NCBI GenBank assembly: GCA_023392755.1
Contig: JAEWNM010000371.1
Location: forward strand, 1 to 17,005
DNA length: 17,005 nucleotides
Direction of reading: 5' to 3'
Source of the DNA: Bacillota bacterium
Lineage (GTDB): Bacteria; Bacillota; Clostridia; Christensenellales; Aristaeellaceae
Of this stretch, positions 6,253-14,172 are shown piece by piece. Position 1 is the first letter of the stretch. Each line of letters opens with the position of its first letter. The position numbers and the translations under genes are program-made. The notes below the pieces were generated by a model that made no database searches, was not told the origin of the DNA, and saw only the letters and a list, made by a program, of their open reading frames with translations.

Positions 6253-6722
6253 GGCTCTTGTGCCTTCTCCCCCTTCCTGCGCCAGTCACCGGGCCGGAAA
6301 AGCAGGCTTAAGCACAGGAATACCGCCCCCAGGCTGATGAACATATCCGCCACATTAAACACCGCAAACCGAACAAATACTAGATCGATCATATCCACCA
6401 CATAGCCCAGAACCATCCTGTCCATCAGGTTTCCGGCCATGCCGCCCAGAATGGACATCAAAGACAGCTCCGCCCACAGCCCCAAATGGTAGGGCCGCAG
6501 GGAAACAGCCACAACAGCCACCGCCAAAAGACTCAGTGCCACCAGCAGCCACCGCTGCCCAGACAGAAAGCCAAAGGCCATGCCCGTATTTTCCGTATAA
6601 AACAGGCGCACAACGCCGGGCCACAGCAGCATGCCGCCGGGCTTTGAAGCCAAAAACCGCTGCGCCCAGACCTTTACCAGCCTGTCGATCAAAAAAATGC
6701 CTGCCGGCAGCAAAAACAGCAT
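6249..6722 (-). CDS. lspA: Lipoprotein signal peptidase (signal peptidase II)
   Basis: A 157-residue protein with four hydrophobic segments (about 1-18, 57-75, 86-103 and 125-142). LspA removes the signal peptide of diacylglyceryl-modified prolipoproteins at the membrane. Conserved boxes are present: FLIDRLVKVW near the N-terminus, FYTENTGMAFGF (41-52), GNLMDR with Asp101, VVDMID with Asp110, and FNVADMFI with Asp126. The aspartates of the VVD and NxAD boxes correspond to the catalytic pair. The frame is open far upstream to 7052, but that extension is a shadow of the DUF5665 gene. ATG 6722 has GGAG at a normal distance and its own promoter at 6747-6775. It is coupled to rluD by an ATGA overlap. 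Confidence 0.95.
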   Translation of the reverse strand: MLFLLPAGIFLIDRLVKVWAQRFLASKPGGMLLWPGVVRLFYTENTGMAFGFLSGQRWLLVALSLLAVAVVAVSLRPYHLGLWAELSLMSILGGMAGNLMDRMVLGYVVDMIDLVFVRFAVFNVADMFISLGAVFLCLSLLFRPGDWRRKGEKAQEP

Positions 6723-6746
6723 AGCGTCACTCCAGCCTTTTTGCCC

Positions 6747-6775
6747 ATTATAGCATGGGCACCTTTTCCTGTCAT
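6747..6775 (-). promoter_or_regulatory. Sigma-70-type promoter for lspA-rluD
   Basis: On the minus strand ATGACA (6770-6775) and a perfect TATAAT (6747-6752) are spaced by 17 bp. The site sits exactly in the gap between the DUF5665 stop and lspA, with the -10 about 24 bp before the lspA ATG. Confidence 0.75.
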
Positions 6776-7060
6776 CTATTTCAGGTTGTCCTGCACCATG
6801 GTCACGATCTTCGCCAAAAAATCTCCAATTACCGGCAAATTCCGGGCCGCCAGGTCCTGCAGTATCAGAACCACGGCAGCCCCCAGAATGGTGAATCCCA
6901 CCGCCATGCCCAAACCTCTTGCCAGCCCGCCGATAAAATGGTTGAGCAGCATGCGCTTTTTGTTGTCGATGTATTGGATATACTCCGCCAGGCGCAGCCG
7001 CTCGGTGGCCTCCATCCATTGGCTGATTTTTTCCTTCACATCCGGCGGCCAATCCTTCAC
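6776..7060 (-). CDS. DUF5665 family membrane protein
   Basis: A 94-residue protein matching the pattern of DUF5665, a small Firmicute family of unknown function. It has an N-terminal charged helix with ERLRLAEYIQYIDNKKRML, then the conserved HFIGGLARGLGMAVGFTIL entering one membrane segment (about 45-68), then NLPVIGDFLAKIV near the end. The start is taken as GTG 7060, after GGGGGG at 7068-7073. The open frame continues upstream to 7366, but that part is not protein-like and overlaps the divergent gene. It lies immediately before the lspA promoter. An 11-bp direct repeat sits about 40-60 bp upstream of the start. Confidence 0.8.
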   Translation of the reverse strand: MKDWPPDVKEKISQWMEATERLRLAEYIQYIDNKKRMLLNHFIGGLARGLGMAVGFTILGAAVVLILQDLAARNLPVIGDFLAKIVTMVQDNLK

Positions 7061-7099
7061 GACGCTTCCCCCCTTTGCCACGCAGCGAATGCTATGGCA

Positions 7100-7121
7100 A
7101 TTTACACCGGATTTACACCGG
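7100..7121. repeat. Perfect 11-bp direct tandem repeat in a divergent intergenic region
   Basis: ATTTACACCGG occurs twice without a gap (7100-7110 and 7111-7121) between the divergent DUF5665 and zinc-ribbon genes. One helical turn per unit is the layout of a double operator site, but no regulator is known here. The remainder of 7061-7264 contains the zinc-ribbon gene promoter and no gene. Confidence 0.6.
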
Positions 7122-7205
7122 ATTGGAAGGTAGTTTCCCCCATGTGCCGTCAGCCATGCACCGGTGGTTTTCAATCCCGCGCAAAGACAAATCCGCTTGC
7201 GCCTA

Positions 7206-7234
7206 TTGCTCCGGCGTCCTTGGGAAGCTATACT
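7206..7234 (+). promoter_or_regulatory. Possible promoter of the zinc-ribbon gene
   Basis: TTGCTC (7206-7211) and TATACT (7229-7234) are separated by 17 bp, about 30 bp before the ATG at 7265. The -10 is good; the -35 matches consensus only in TTG. Confidence 0.5.
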
Positions 7235-7264
7235 GTGATATGGCAAGAAATGGAGGTGCGTTTC

Positions 7265-7720
7265 ATGAAAAGCATCAAGCCGGGCCGGGGCCCATCCGGG
7301 ATGAGCTTTGTAGGAAGTGTCTTTGCCGTCTTGTTCGGCATTATATGGACCATCGGCGCTGTTCATATCACCAGAGGCGCCGATTCATTTTCGTCCTTCA
7401 GCGGCATGGGCGGCTTCGGCGGCATGGACGGCCCATCCGGCATCGCGTCCGTCATCCTTCCCTTGTTCGGGCTGCTGTTCATTGGGGTTGGCATCGTGAA
7501 TGCCGTCTACCATTACAGGAATGCCCGCGGCAAGGACCGCTATTCCATAGTTGACATCGTTGATAAGCACGAAGAGGGCGACCCCGCCGATGGCTGGATC
7601 AAGGAGGCCCCCGCGCCGGCCAATCACCCCACGGGGAAATTCTGTACCGAATGCGGCCACAAGCTGGAGAAGGATTACACGTTTTGCCCCGGCTGCGGAA
7701 AAGAGCTTGCCGGAAAGTGA
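7265..7720 (+). CDS. Two-TM membrane protein with C-terminal zinc ribbon, function unknown
   Basis: A 151-residue protein. There are two membrane segments (about 14-34 and 60-82), separated by a short Gly/Ser-rich loop (SFSSFSGMGGFGGMDG). A cytoplasmic linker follows, then a C-terminal zinc ribbon with Cys127, Cys130, Cys141 and Cys144 in the pattern FCTECGHKLEKDYTFCPGCGKEL. Zinc ribbons of this kind are common at the ends of small Firmicute membrane proteins of unknown role. The ATG at 7265 has GGAGGTG six or so bases upstream; a longer frame to 6755 is a shadow of the DUF5665 gene and is rejected. It faces away from DUF5665 and precedes the GGDEF/HD-GYP genes by 200 bp. No function can be assigned. 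Confidence 0.85.
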   Translation: MKSIKPGRGPSGMSFVGSVFAVLFGIIWTIGAVHITRGADSFSSFSGMGGFGGMDGPSGIASVILPLFGLLFIGVGIVNAVYHYRNARGKDRYSIVDIVDKHEEGDPADGWIKEAPAPANHPTGKFCTECGHKLEKDYTFCPGCGKELAGK

Positions 7721-7920
7721 CGCTAATTTTTTTTGAAAATTTTCTGCCGTTTGAGGTACAGCGTCCCGACCCGCACGCGCATGCCCGAAGGTTTGGCTTA
7801 TGCGGGGGAAATGCGGGAAAAATGAAGGATTACGCAGGATTACAGCGAATATACAAGAATAACCATATAAGGAGCGGCTTAAGCGTGCCTCTCCCTTGTT
7901 TCAAGGAGGATTGAGCCACA
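7721..7920 (+). other. Non-coding gap before the first GGDEF/HD-GYP gene
   Basis: This 200-bp stretch has no convincing gene. A T8 run after the zinc-ribbon stop (7726-7733) is followed by GAAAATTTTC, a weak terminator-like feature. GATTACGCAGGATTACAG contains a short GATTAC repeat. An AAGGAGG lies 11 bases before the ATG at 7921. ATATAAGG near 7866 could be a -10, without a good -35. No c-di-GMP (GEMM) riboswitch pattern was recognised. Confidence 0.5.
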
Positions 7921-10407
7921 ATGATGCCAGGTGGGAAATCAGCCGGGGTACGCCGGCCTTTTCGCCAGGGTCTTGTGGTTTTGGTAATTTTTGGACTCTT
8001 TCTATGCGGCGCCGCCTATATTGCCTATACGAACATATCCCAGGTCGGACAGTTCAAAAATCACTCGCTCAATCTGGCCAAATCCGCGGAGGTTTTCCTT
8101 AGGCCGGAGCTTATCAAGGCACTGGATGTGAACGCAAGCGATTTGGACAAGGATGCCTACCGGCAGCTGAAGGACGGCCTGATACGGCTGAAAGCCCTCC
8201 GTACGGATGTTGTTTTCACCTACCTTTATACACAAAAAGATAGCGATATATATTTTCTGGCAGACTCCGAGCCGCCCGATTCCAAAGGGTATTCCCCTCC
8301 CGGCCAGCCGTTCGGGGAAGCCACCGAGGCAGACCAAAGAATTTTTGAAGACGGGGAAGCTTTTGTGACCCAGCCCACCGCCGACCGCTGGGGAACCTGG
8401 ATCAGTGCACTTATCCCCGTAAAAGACCCCTTAACCGGCCAGGTCATCGCCGTCCTGGGCATGGATTACGATGCCGGGAAATGGACAGCCGCCATTGCGG
8501 GGCAGATAATAGAAGCCGTGGCATTGATCGGCCTTACGTTTTTGCTGCTGGCGGCGCTGTATCGGATGTATGCCAAAAGCCGGGAACGGGAGCAGCTGAT
8601 CAGAAGGCTGAACGACAGCGAATCGCTGTTCCGGACGGTATTTGAACAGGCTCCCTTCGGCGTAGCAATTATTGACAATTATCATGCGGTATCCGGCATG
8701 AATGCCATGTTTGCCAAAATTCTTGGCCGGACGGAACAAGAGCTGCATGAATGGCATTGGGAGGACATCACCCATGCAGGTGATCTGAAGGAAGAGCTAA
8801 CGCTATACAACCGGTTTAAGGCCGGTGAAACGGATGGTTATGCCATGGAAAAGCGTTTCATCGGCCCCGACGGCTTATGTATCTGGGCGCAGATTGTGGT
8901 GGCACGCCTTCACATGAGCGACGACACGGCCAAGCATCATGTATGCATTCTGCACGACATCCAGGACAGCAAGCAGACGCAGGAAGCGCTTAAGGAAAGC
9001 GAACGAAGCAAATCCGTGCTGCTCTCCCATTTGCCGGGCATGGCCTATCGCTGCCTGAACGATAAGGATTGGACCATGCTATTCGTATCCGAAGGCTGCC
9101 TTGCGCTGACAGGGCATCCGCCGGAAAGCCTTCTTTACAACAGGAATCTATCCTATAACGATCTCATTCTGCCGGAATACAGGGAATCCTTAAGAAGCGA
9201 GTGGACCCGCCTGCTTGCCCTGAAAGCCCCTTTTCGGTACGAATACGAGATTATAACGGCCGCCGGCGAGCGAAAATGGGTTCTGGAAATGGGGCAGGGC
9301 ATATTCAGCCCGCAGGGGGGCGTAGAGGCCCTGGAAGGGATCGTTGTCGATATTACGGGGTCCAAGCGCCAGCTGGCACAGATTCAGCATATGAACGAGC
9401 ATGATGTCTTGACCGGGCTTTATTCCAGGAGGTACTATGAAGAAGCCAGGCGGCGGATGGACGCGGAAGGCTGCCTTCCCTTGTCCATCATCATTGCCGA
9501 TATCAACGGCATCCGCATGCTGAACAACGCCTTTGGTTACGAGAAGGTTGACCGGGTGATCGCACAGGTCGCGAAAATGATGCAGGAGTGCTGCCGGGAA
9601 GGGGATATCCTGGCCAGAACGGGGGGGGACGAATTTGGCGTTCTCCTTCCGTACACGGATCAGGAGGAATCATACCGCCTGGCCCGGCATATGAAGCGTG
9701 CCTGCGAAAGCGCGGATTTGAGCGGCCTCGGCGAATCTGTGCACATCAGCCTCTCCTTGGGCTGCAGCACAAAAGCCGCGCCGGAAGACAATATAGATTC
9801 GGTGGAAAGGGAAGCGGAGGAAAATCTGTTCAAGAACAAGATTCTGGAACAAAAGAGCTACCACAACGCCATGCTGACCTCCATCATGGCCACCATGAAC
9901 GCAAGAAGCCAGGAAACAGAGGAGCATGCCCAGCGGCTGGTTGATTTGTCCCGCAGGGTTGGAAACCGCCTCGGGCTTGCGCAAAAGAGCTTGGATGATC
10001 TGCAGCTATTTGCCATGCTGCATGACATAGGCAAGGTTGGTATCGATGACCGGATTTTGAACAAACCGGGCAAGCTAAGCGAAGAAGAATGGGCCATTAT
10101 GAAGAAACATCCGGAAATCGGATACCGGATCGCCATCTCCTTGCCGGAATTATCGTCTGTGGCAGAATATATCTTAACGCATCATGAGCGTTGGGATGGC
10201 CGGGGCTATCCCAAGGGGCTGAAGGGGGAGGAAATCCCGCTGCTGTCCCGCATCCTAGCCATTGTGGACGCCTATGACGCCATGACCCAGGAGCGTGTCT
10301 ATCGAAAGAAGCGAAGCAAAGCGGAAGCCATGGAAGAAATTATGGACAATGCCGGAACGCAGTTTGATCCCGCCATCGTGGAAATATTCGCCCACTGCAT
10401 GCGCTGA
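7921..10407 (+). CDS. Membrane sensor with two PAS domains, GGDEF and an intact HD-GYP domain
   Basis: An 828-residue c-di-GMP signalling protein. TM1 is about 15-36, an extracytoplasmic sensor region 37-195, and TM2 196-214. Then come PAS (about 230-348), PAS (360-485), GGDEF (487-650) and HD-GYP (655-826). The GGDEF motif is at 568-572 with an upstream RxxD product-inhibition site (REGD, 559-562). Its nucleotide region is diverged: the usual GHxxGD is GYEKVD and the usual ND is NN. The HD-GYP domain is complete: LHDIGK with H701/D702, HHE at 754-756, GYP at 762-764, and the metal Asp783 in IVDAYDAMT. It is therefore likely a phosphodiesterase that hydrolyses c-di-GMP (inference). A second GGDEF/HD-GYP gene follows 42 bp downstream. 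The ATG has AAGGAGG 11 bases upstream; the ligand is unknown. Confidence 0.92.
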   Translation: MMPGGKSAGVRRPFRQGLVVLVIFGLFLCGAAYIAYTNISQVGQFKNHSLNLAKSAEVFLRPELIKALDVNASDLDKDAYRQLKDGLIRLKALRTDVVFTYLYTQKDSDIYFLADSEPPDSKGYSPPGQPFGEATEADQRIFEDGEAFVTQPTADRWGTWISALIPVKDPLTGQVIAVLGMDYDAGKWTAAIAGQIIEAVALIGLTFLLLAALYRMYAKSREREQLIRRLNDSESLFRTVFEQAPFGVAIIDNYHAVSGMNAMFAKILGRTEQELHEWHWEDITHAGDLKEELTLYNRFKAGETDGYAMEKRFIGPDGLCIWAQIVVARLHMSDDTAKHHVCILHDIQDSKQTQEALKESERSKSVLLSHLPGMAYRCLNDKDWTMLFVSEGCLALTGHPPESLLYNRNLSYNDLILPEYRESLRSEWTRLLALKAPFRYEYEIITAAGERKWVLEMGQGIFSPQGGVEALEGIVVDITGSKRQLAQIQHMNEHDVLTGLYSRRYYEEARRRMDAEGCLPLSIIIADINGIRMLNNAFGYEKVDRVIAQVAKMMQECCREGDILARTGGDEFGVLLPYTDQEESYRLARHMKRACESADLSGLGESVHISLSLGCSTKAAPEDNIDSVEREAEENLFKNKILEQKSYHNAMLTSIMATMNARSQETEEHAQRLVDLSRRVGNRLGLAQKSLDDLQLFAMLHDIGKVGIDDRILNKPGKLSEEEWAIMKKHPEIGYRIAISLPELSSVAEYILTHHERWDGRGYPKGLKGEEIPLLSRILAIVDAYDAMTQERVYRKKRSKAEAMEEIMDNAGTQFDPAIVEIFAHCMR

Positions 10408-10449
10408 AGCATGCCAGCTTGTTCTATGCTGTAAACGGGAGAGATTCTC

Positions 10450-13317
10450 ATGAAAAGAATAAGGTTACTATTTGCCGTTCTCTGTTTTGCCCTGCTTTGG
10501 CCGTGTTTGGGCAGCGCCGGCGAGGAACCGGCCATACTGCAGCATGCCATGCTGGACGAGCACGGCGCAGTAATGCTGCTCACGGACCCAATGACAGGCG
10601 CAATCGTATACGCAAACAATGCGGCCGTTACGTTTTATGGATATACGCTTGAGCAGCTGCTGTCTATGAATATATCACAGATCAACAATTCGTCCCCTGA
10701 GATAATCGAAAGGGAAATGCAGGCGGCGCAAGCGGAGCAAAGAAATTTTTATGTTTTTGCGCACCGCCTTCGCAGCGGGGATGTAAAAACCGTGGAGGTA
10801 TTTTCCTACCCTGTGGAACAGGACGGGAGAAGCCTGCTATTTTCCATCGTCCATGACATTACGGAAACCACACTGCTTGCGCAAAAGCAAGACGAGCTGG
10901 TTACCTTTTTCTTTATTGCAGGCGGTATCACCATTGCCGCACTGCTGCTGTTATCCGCAGCGCTTTTTGGGAGCAGGCGGAAAATGAAGGAGGCAAAGGA
11001 CGCTATAGAAAATTCCCAAATGCTGCACAAGACATTCATCGACGCGGATGACAGCCTGATCTATCTGAAGGATGAAAGCCTGAAATATGTTTTTGTCAAC
11101 CGTGCGACAGAGCTCTTTTACCAGCGCGGTCAGGAGCAGATAATCGGCCTGAACGACTTTGAACTTTCGGACGATGAATTTGCCGCCAGGCGCCGGGAAA
11201 CCGATCTTCAGGCGCTAAACAGGAATACCGTGGTCACTGATGAAGTGACGTGGAACGGCAAAATTTATAGAACCTTGAAATTTCCCGTGCCGCTGCCCAA
11301 TGGGCACCATGGCGTCGGCGCCTATGTCACCGATATCACGCAGGCACGGAAAAACGAAAAGAAACAGGAAAAGGCGGTATACCGCCATAGCATATTGGCA
11401 AACATGCTCTCCCGCAGCTTCAGCAGCAAGCAAGAGCAACTGGATTATGTGCTGCACGAAGCACTGCAGCTTACAGAGAGCCAATTCGGCTATATCTACC
11501 TCTACGATGAAAAAAGCCGGCGGTTAACGCTGAATTCCTGGACATCGGGCGTTATGGAGGCCTGTGCCGTCAAGGAAAAGCAGACCGTTTACGACCTGGA
11601 AAAAACGGGCATCTGGGGAGAGGCGGTGAGGCAGCGAAAGCCAATCACTGTCAATGATTTTGAGCAGCCCAATGCGCTGAAGAAGGGGTATCCGCAAGGC
11701 CATGTGCAGATCAAAAAATTTATGTCGCTGCCGGTGATCATCGACGAGCAGATTGTGGCGACCATCGGCATGGCCAACAAGCAATATGATTATGACGATG
11801 ATGATGTATACCAGACGCTGCTGCTGATGATGGGTGCGTGGAACGCAGTCGTCAGAAGGGAAGCACAGGATACGCTATATCTGGAGCGAAACAAGTACCA
11901 GCAGACGCTGCTATCCATAGGCGACGGTGTTATGGTGGTGGACAAGAACGGCATGATTGAAATGCTCAACCCCGTAGCGGAGGAATTGATTGGCTGGCCT
12001 CACGCGAGCGCTGTGGGCCTGCCCTATAAGGACGTATTTGCCCTGTCCCACGAGCAGGCAGGTGTGGATATCAAGGATCCCATTGAAGACGCATTGCGCA
12101 CACAAACCATACAGGAGATGGAAAATCACGCCATTTTGACTTCCAGAGATGGCAGGCGCTATTATCTGGAGGACAGCGCCGCCCCCATCAAGGATGAAAC
12201 AGGCGCTACCATCGGCGTGGTGCTCGTGTTCAGGAATGTGACGGAAAAGAAGGAGCAGCAGCAGGAAATTGAATATTTGAGTTTCCATGATGCGCTGACC
12301 GGGCTGTACAACCGCCGCTTCTTCGAAGAGGAGATGCGCAGGCTGGATACCAAGCGCAACCTGCCGGTTTCAATTATCATCGGCGATGTGAACAATTTGA
12401 AGCTCACCAATGATGTTTTCGGCCATACCTATGGGGATATGCTTCTCAAGAGGCTGTCACATGTGCTGCGCAAAATCTGCCGAGCAGATGACATCATCGC
12501 ACGTTGGGGCGGAGATGAATTTTCCCTGCTTCTGCCCAAAACAAGCCTGGCGGAAACGCAGCAGATCATTGGCCGGATACGCGAAGAATTCGCCAAAGAA
12601 AGAATCAAGGCTGTAAAAGGCAGCATTTCCATGGGCGCGTCTGTGAAGCTGACAGCGGAGGACAATATTCGGGAGGCGGTCAACAAGGCCGAGGAAGAAA
12701 TGTACCTCAACAAGATCATGGAGCACAGCGAAGTGATGAAGGGCACGCTTGACACCATTGTACAGATGCTTCATGATGGGAGTGCCCGAGAAAAAGAGCA
12801 CGCTGTGCGCGTAAGCCGGCTGTGCGAAGCCATCGGCAAACGGCTGAACATGACGGAGGATGAGGTGAAAAAGCTGCGGGATGCCGGTTACCTGCACGAT
12901 ATTGGCAAGGTGGTTCTGGATAACAGGCTTTTGGAGAACCATTACAATCTTTCCGCCCAGGAATGGAACGAGGTCAAACGCCATCCCGTAGTAGGGTACA
13001 GGATATTGAACGCCTTTGACGATATGCTGGACTTGGCTCAGATCGTGCTGGCCCACCAGGAGCGCTGGGACGGGTCCGGCTATCCAAAGGGGCTGCAAAG
13101 GGAAGAAATCCCCAAAGCGGCCCGGATCATCGCGCTGGCCGAAAGCTACGAACGTAAACGCAGCGGCGCGGGAAACACGGAACCCCTGAGCAGGGAAGAT
13201 GCGCTTGAGGCCATCAGGCAGGGCCGTGAACTGCAGTTTGATCCGGCGCTTACCGACCTGTTTGTAGACATGATGGAAAGCAAAAGCGCGGAAACGGAGT
13301 TTGACCCGGATAAATAG
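10450..13317 (+). CDS. Membrane sensor PAS-TM-PAS-GAF-PAS-GGDEF with degenerate HD-GYP domain
   Basis: A 955-residue protein. It has a signal peptide (about 1-23, with GSA before GEE), a PAS-like domain (28-142) predicted outside the membrane, TM (about 152-173), PAS (190-300), GAF (325-470), PAS (480-600), GGDEF (605-765) and HD-GYP (775-950). The GGDEF domain looks fully active: GDVNNLKLTND, GHTYGD, RxxD (RADD) and GGDEF at 687-691. The HD-GYP domain keeps HDIGK (H816/D817) and GYP (877-879), but HHE has become HQE (869-871), the metal Asp of VDAYDA has become Glu898, and the KPxxL loop is lost. It is therefore probably a diguanylate cyclase with an impaired phosphodiesterase domain (inference). 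It follows the first GGDEF/HD-GYP gene by 42 bp, so the two are probably co-transcribed. The ATG has GGGAGAG upstream. Confidence 0.92.
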   Translation: MKRIRLLFAVLCFALLWPCLGSAGEEPAILQHAMLDEHGAVMLLTDPMTGAIVYANNAAVTFYGYTLEQLLSMNISQINNSSPEIIEREMQAAQAEQRNFYVFAHRLRSGDVKTVEVFSYPVEQDGRSLLFSIVHDITETTLLAQKQDELVTFFFIAGGITIAALLLLSAALFGSRRKMKEAKDAIENSQMLHKTFIDADDSLIYLKDESLKYVFVNRATELFYQRGQEQIIGLNDFELSDDEFAARRRETDLQALNRNTVVTDEVTWNGKIYRTLKFPVPLPNGHHGVGAYVTDITQARKNEKKQEKAVYRHSILANMLSRSFSSKQEQLDYVLHEALQLTESQFGYIYLYDEKSRRLTLNSWTSGVMEACAVKEKQTVYDLEKTGIWGEAVRQRKPITVNDFEQPNALKKGYPQGHVQIKKFMSLPVIIDEQIVATIGMANKQYDYDDDDVYQTLLLMMGAWNAVVRREAQDTLYLERNKYQQTLLSIGDGVMVVDKNGMIEMLNPVAEELIGWPHASAVGLPYKDVFALSHEQAGVDIKDPIEDALRTQTIQEMENHAILTSRDGRRYYLEDSAAPIKDETGATIGVVLVFRNVTEKKEQQQEIEYLSFHDALTGLYNRRFFEEEMRRLDTKRNLPVSIIIGDVNNLKLTNDVFGHTYGDMLLKRLSHVLRKICRADDIIARWGGDEFSLLLPKTSLAETQQIIGRIREEFAKERIKAVKGSISMGASVKLTAEDNIREAVNKAEEEMYLNKIMEHSEVMKGTLDTIVQMLHDGSAREKEHAVRVSRLCEAIGKRLNMTEDEVKKLRDAGYLHDIGKVVLDNRLLENHYNLSAQEWNEVKRHPVVGYRILNAFDDMLDLAQIVLAHQERWDGSGYPKGLQREEIPKAARIIALAESYERKRSGAGNTEPLSREDALEAIRQGRELQFDPALTDLFVDMMESKSAETEFDPDK

Positions 13318-13329
13318 CCGGCTGTACAT

Positions 13330-13366
13330 AAAACCCTGGCAGGCATTTGCAATGCCTGCCAGGGTT
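13330..13366 (-). terminator. Perfect 16-bp hairpin after the signalling genes, with T-run on the minus strand
   Basis: AACCCTGGCAGGCATT (13332-13347) pairs perfectly with 13351-13366 around a 3-base loop. On the minus strand the stem is followed by TTTTAT, so it would end transcripts coming from the rplQ side. On the plus strand it lies 14 bp after the GGDEF/HD-GYP stop but has no T-run. It may serve both convergent units. Confidence 0.6.
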
Positions 13367-13374
13367 CAATGTGT

Positions 13375-13550
13375 CAACAAAGTGGCTATCGCCACTTCGT
13401 TGAGCTTTTCCCTCGCTACACTGCAAAATGGCGTTGCTATTTTGCGGTCGTTTGCTCGGGCAAGGAGAGAATTTCTTCGAAATTCTTGCGCAAACCACCG
13501 CACATGTCGCTGGTTTGTGATCTAGAATCGGAGGGCTTTGGCCCTCCGAT
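13375..13550. repeat. Array of five consecutive hairpins between convergent operons
   Basis: Directly after the 16-bp hairpin come five more inverted repeats. The first is 13375-13386 with 13391-13402 (12 bp, one mismatch). The second is 13423-13432 with 13436-13445 (10 bp with one G-T pair). The third is GAATTTC/GAAATTC at 13469-13485, with outer GCAA/TTGC. The fourth is CAAACCA/TGGTTTG at 13491-13517. The fifth is ATCGGAGGGC/GCCCTCCGAT at 13527-13550, perfect. A T7 run follows at 13560-13566 on the plus strand. The arm sequences differ from one another, so this is not a direct-repeat array. No gene is supported in 13318-13616. Confidence 0.75.
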
Positions 13551-13616
13551 ACCTCCCTGGTTTTTTTCTTTCGCAAGAACACCATGATTTGCCGAGCGCA
13601 AAAGCGGCGGCGAACG

Positions 13617-14129
13617 TTACAGAATCTCCAGAATCACCATTTCGGCGGCATCGCCGCGGCGGGGCCCCAAGCGGTAGATGCGGGTGTAGCCGCCTGCGCA
13701 GCCCTTTTCGGCATTGCGGGCCTTGAACTTGGGGCCGATTTCCCGAAAGAGCTTTTCTACAACGGGATGCTTGGCATCCTTTGTGCGCTCCTTGAAGTCA
13801 GCCTTGTTTTCGTCGGCCTTCTTCTGTTCCTTCAAATCATACAGGTACGCCATGATGAGACGGCGGGCATGCAGCTTGGAGGGCGCGTCATTTTGCACGG
13901 TGATGGTGACCATTTGCCCTTTTTCGTTGTGAAATTCCTTGGTGGCTTCCACATTGTTCTCACACTCGCGGATGGCCAGGGTAATAAGCCGCTCGGCGGC
14001 GCTGCGAACTTCCTTGGCCTTGGCCAGGGTTGTTTCAATTCGGCCGTGCCAGATCAGGTTGGTTACCTGGTTGCGAAGCAGCGCTTTGCGCTGATCGGCG
14101 GTGCGGCCCAGCTTGCGTTGAGTTGCCAT
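13617..14129 (-). CDS. rplQ: 50S ribosomal protein L17, long form
   Basis: A 170-residue L17, which sits near the peptide exit tunnel of the large subunit. The core is clear: [41 protein letters not shown] and [19 protein letters not shown]. Compact L17 proteins have about 115-130 residues; here there are two extra stretches. One is at about 54-85, between ITLAIR and LHARR. The other is a Lys/Asp/Glu-rich segment at about 100-121. Both are in frame and the core is intact, so these are insertions and not errors. The ATG at 14129 has AGGAGG just upstream. It is the last gene of the rpsM-rpsK-rpsD-rpoA-rplQ block, 43 bp after rpoA. Confidence 0.97.
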   Translation of the reverse strand: MATQRKLGRTADQRKALLRNQVTNLIWHGRIETTLAKAKEVRSAAERLITLAIRECENNVEATKEFHNEKGQMVTITVQNDAPSKLHARRLIMAYLYDLKEQKKADENKADFKERTKDAKHPVVEKLFREIGPKFKARNAEKGCAGGYTRIYRLGPRRGDAAEMVILEIL

Positions 14130-14172
14130 GGGGGGTTCCCTCCTTTACGGAATGGGCGTCAAACGCCCCGTT

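Noticed and set aside
6723..7052. Upstream extension of the lspA frame
   Set aside because: The added residues are antisense-free shadow of DUF5665 in another frame; lspA homology begins at 6722 with its own ribosome binding site and promoter.
6755..7264. Long open extension upstream of the zinc-ribbon gene on the plus strand
   Set aside because: It overlaps the DUF5665 gene in antisense, has no family pattern, and the ATG at 7265 has a strong ribosome binding site and a protein-like sequence from there on.
7721..7920. c-di-GMP riboswitch before the GGDEF/HD-GYP genes
   Set aside because: No GEMM-like conserved pattern could be recognised on either strand.
13375..13550. CRISPR-like array
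   Set aside because: The units are inverted repeats with unrelated arm sequences; there are no constant direct repeats or spacers and no cas genes.
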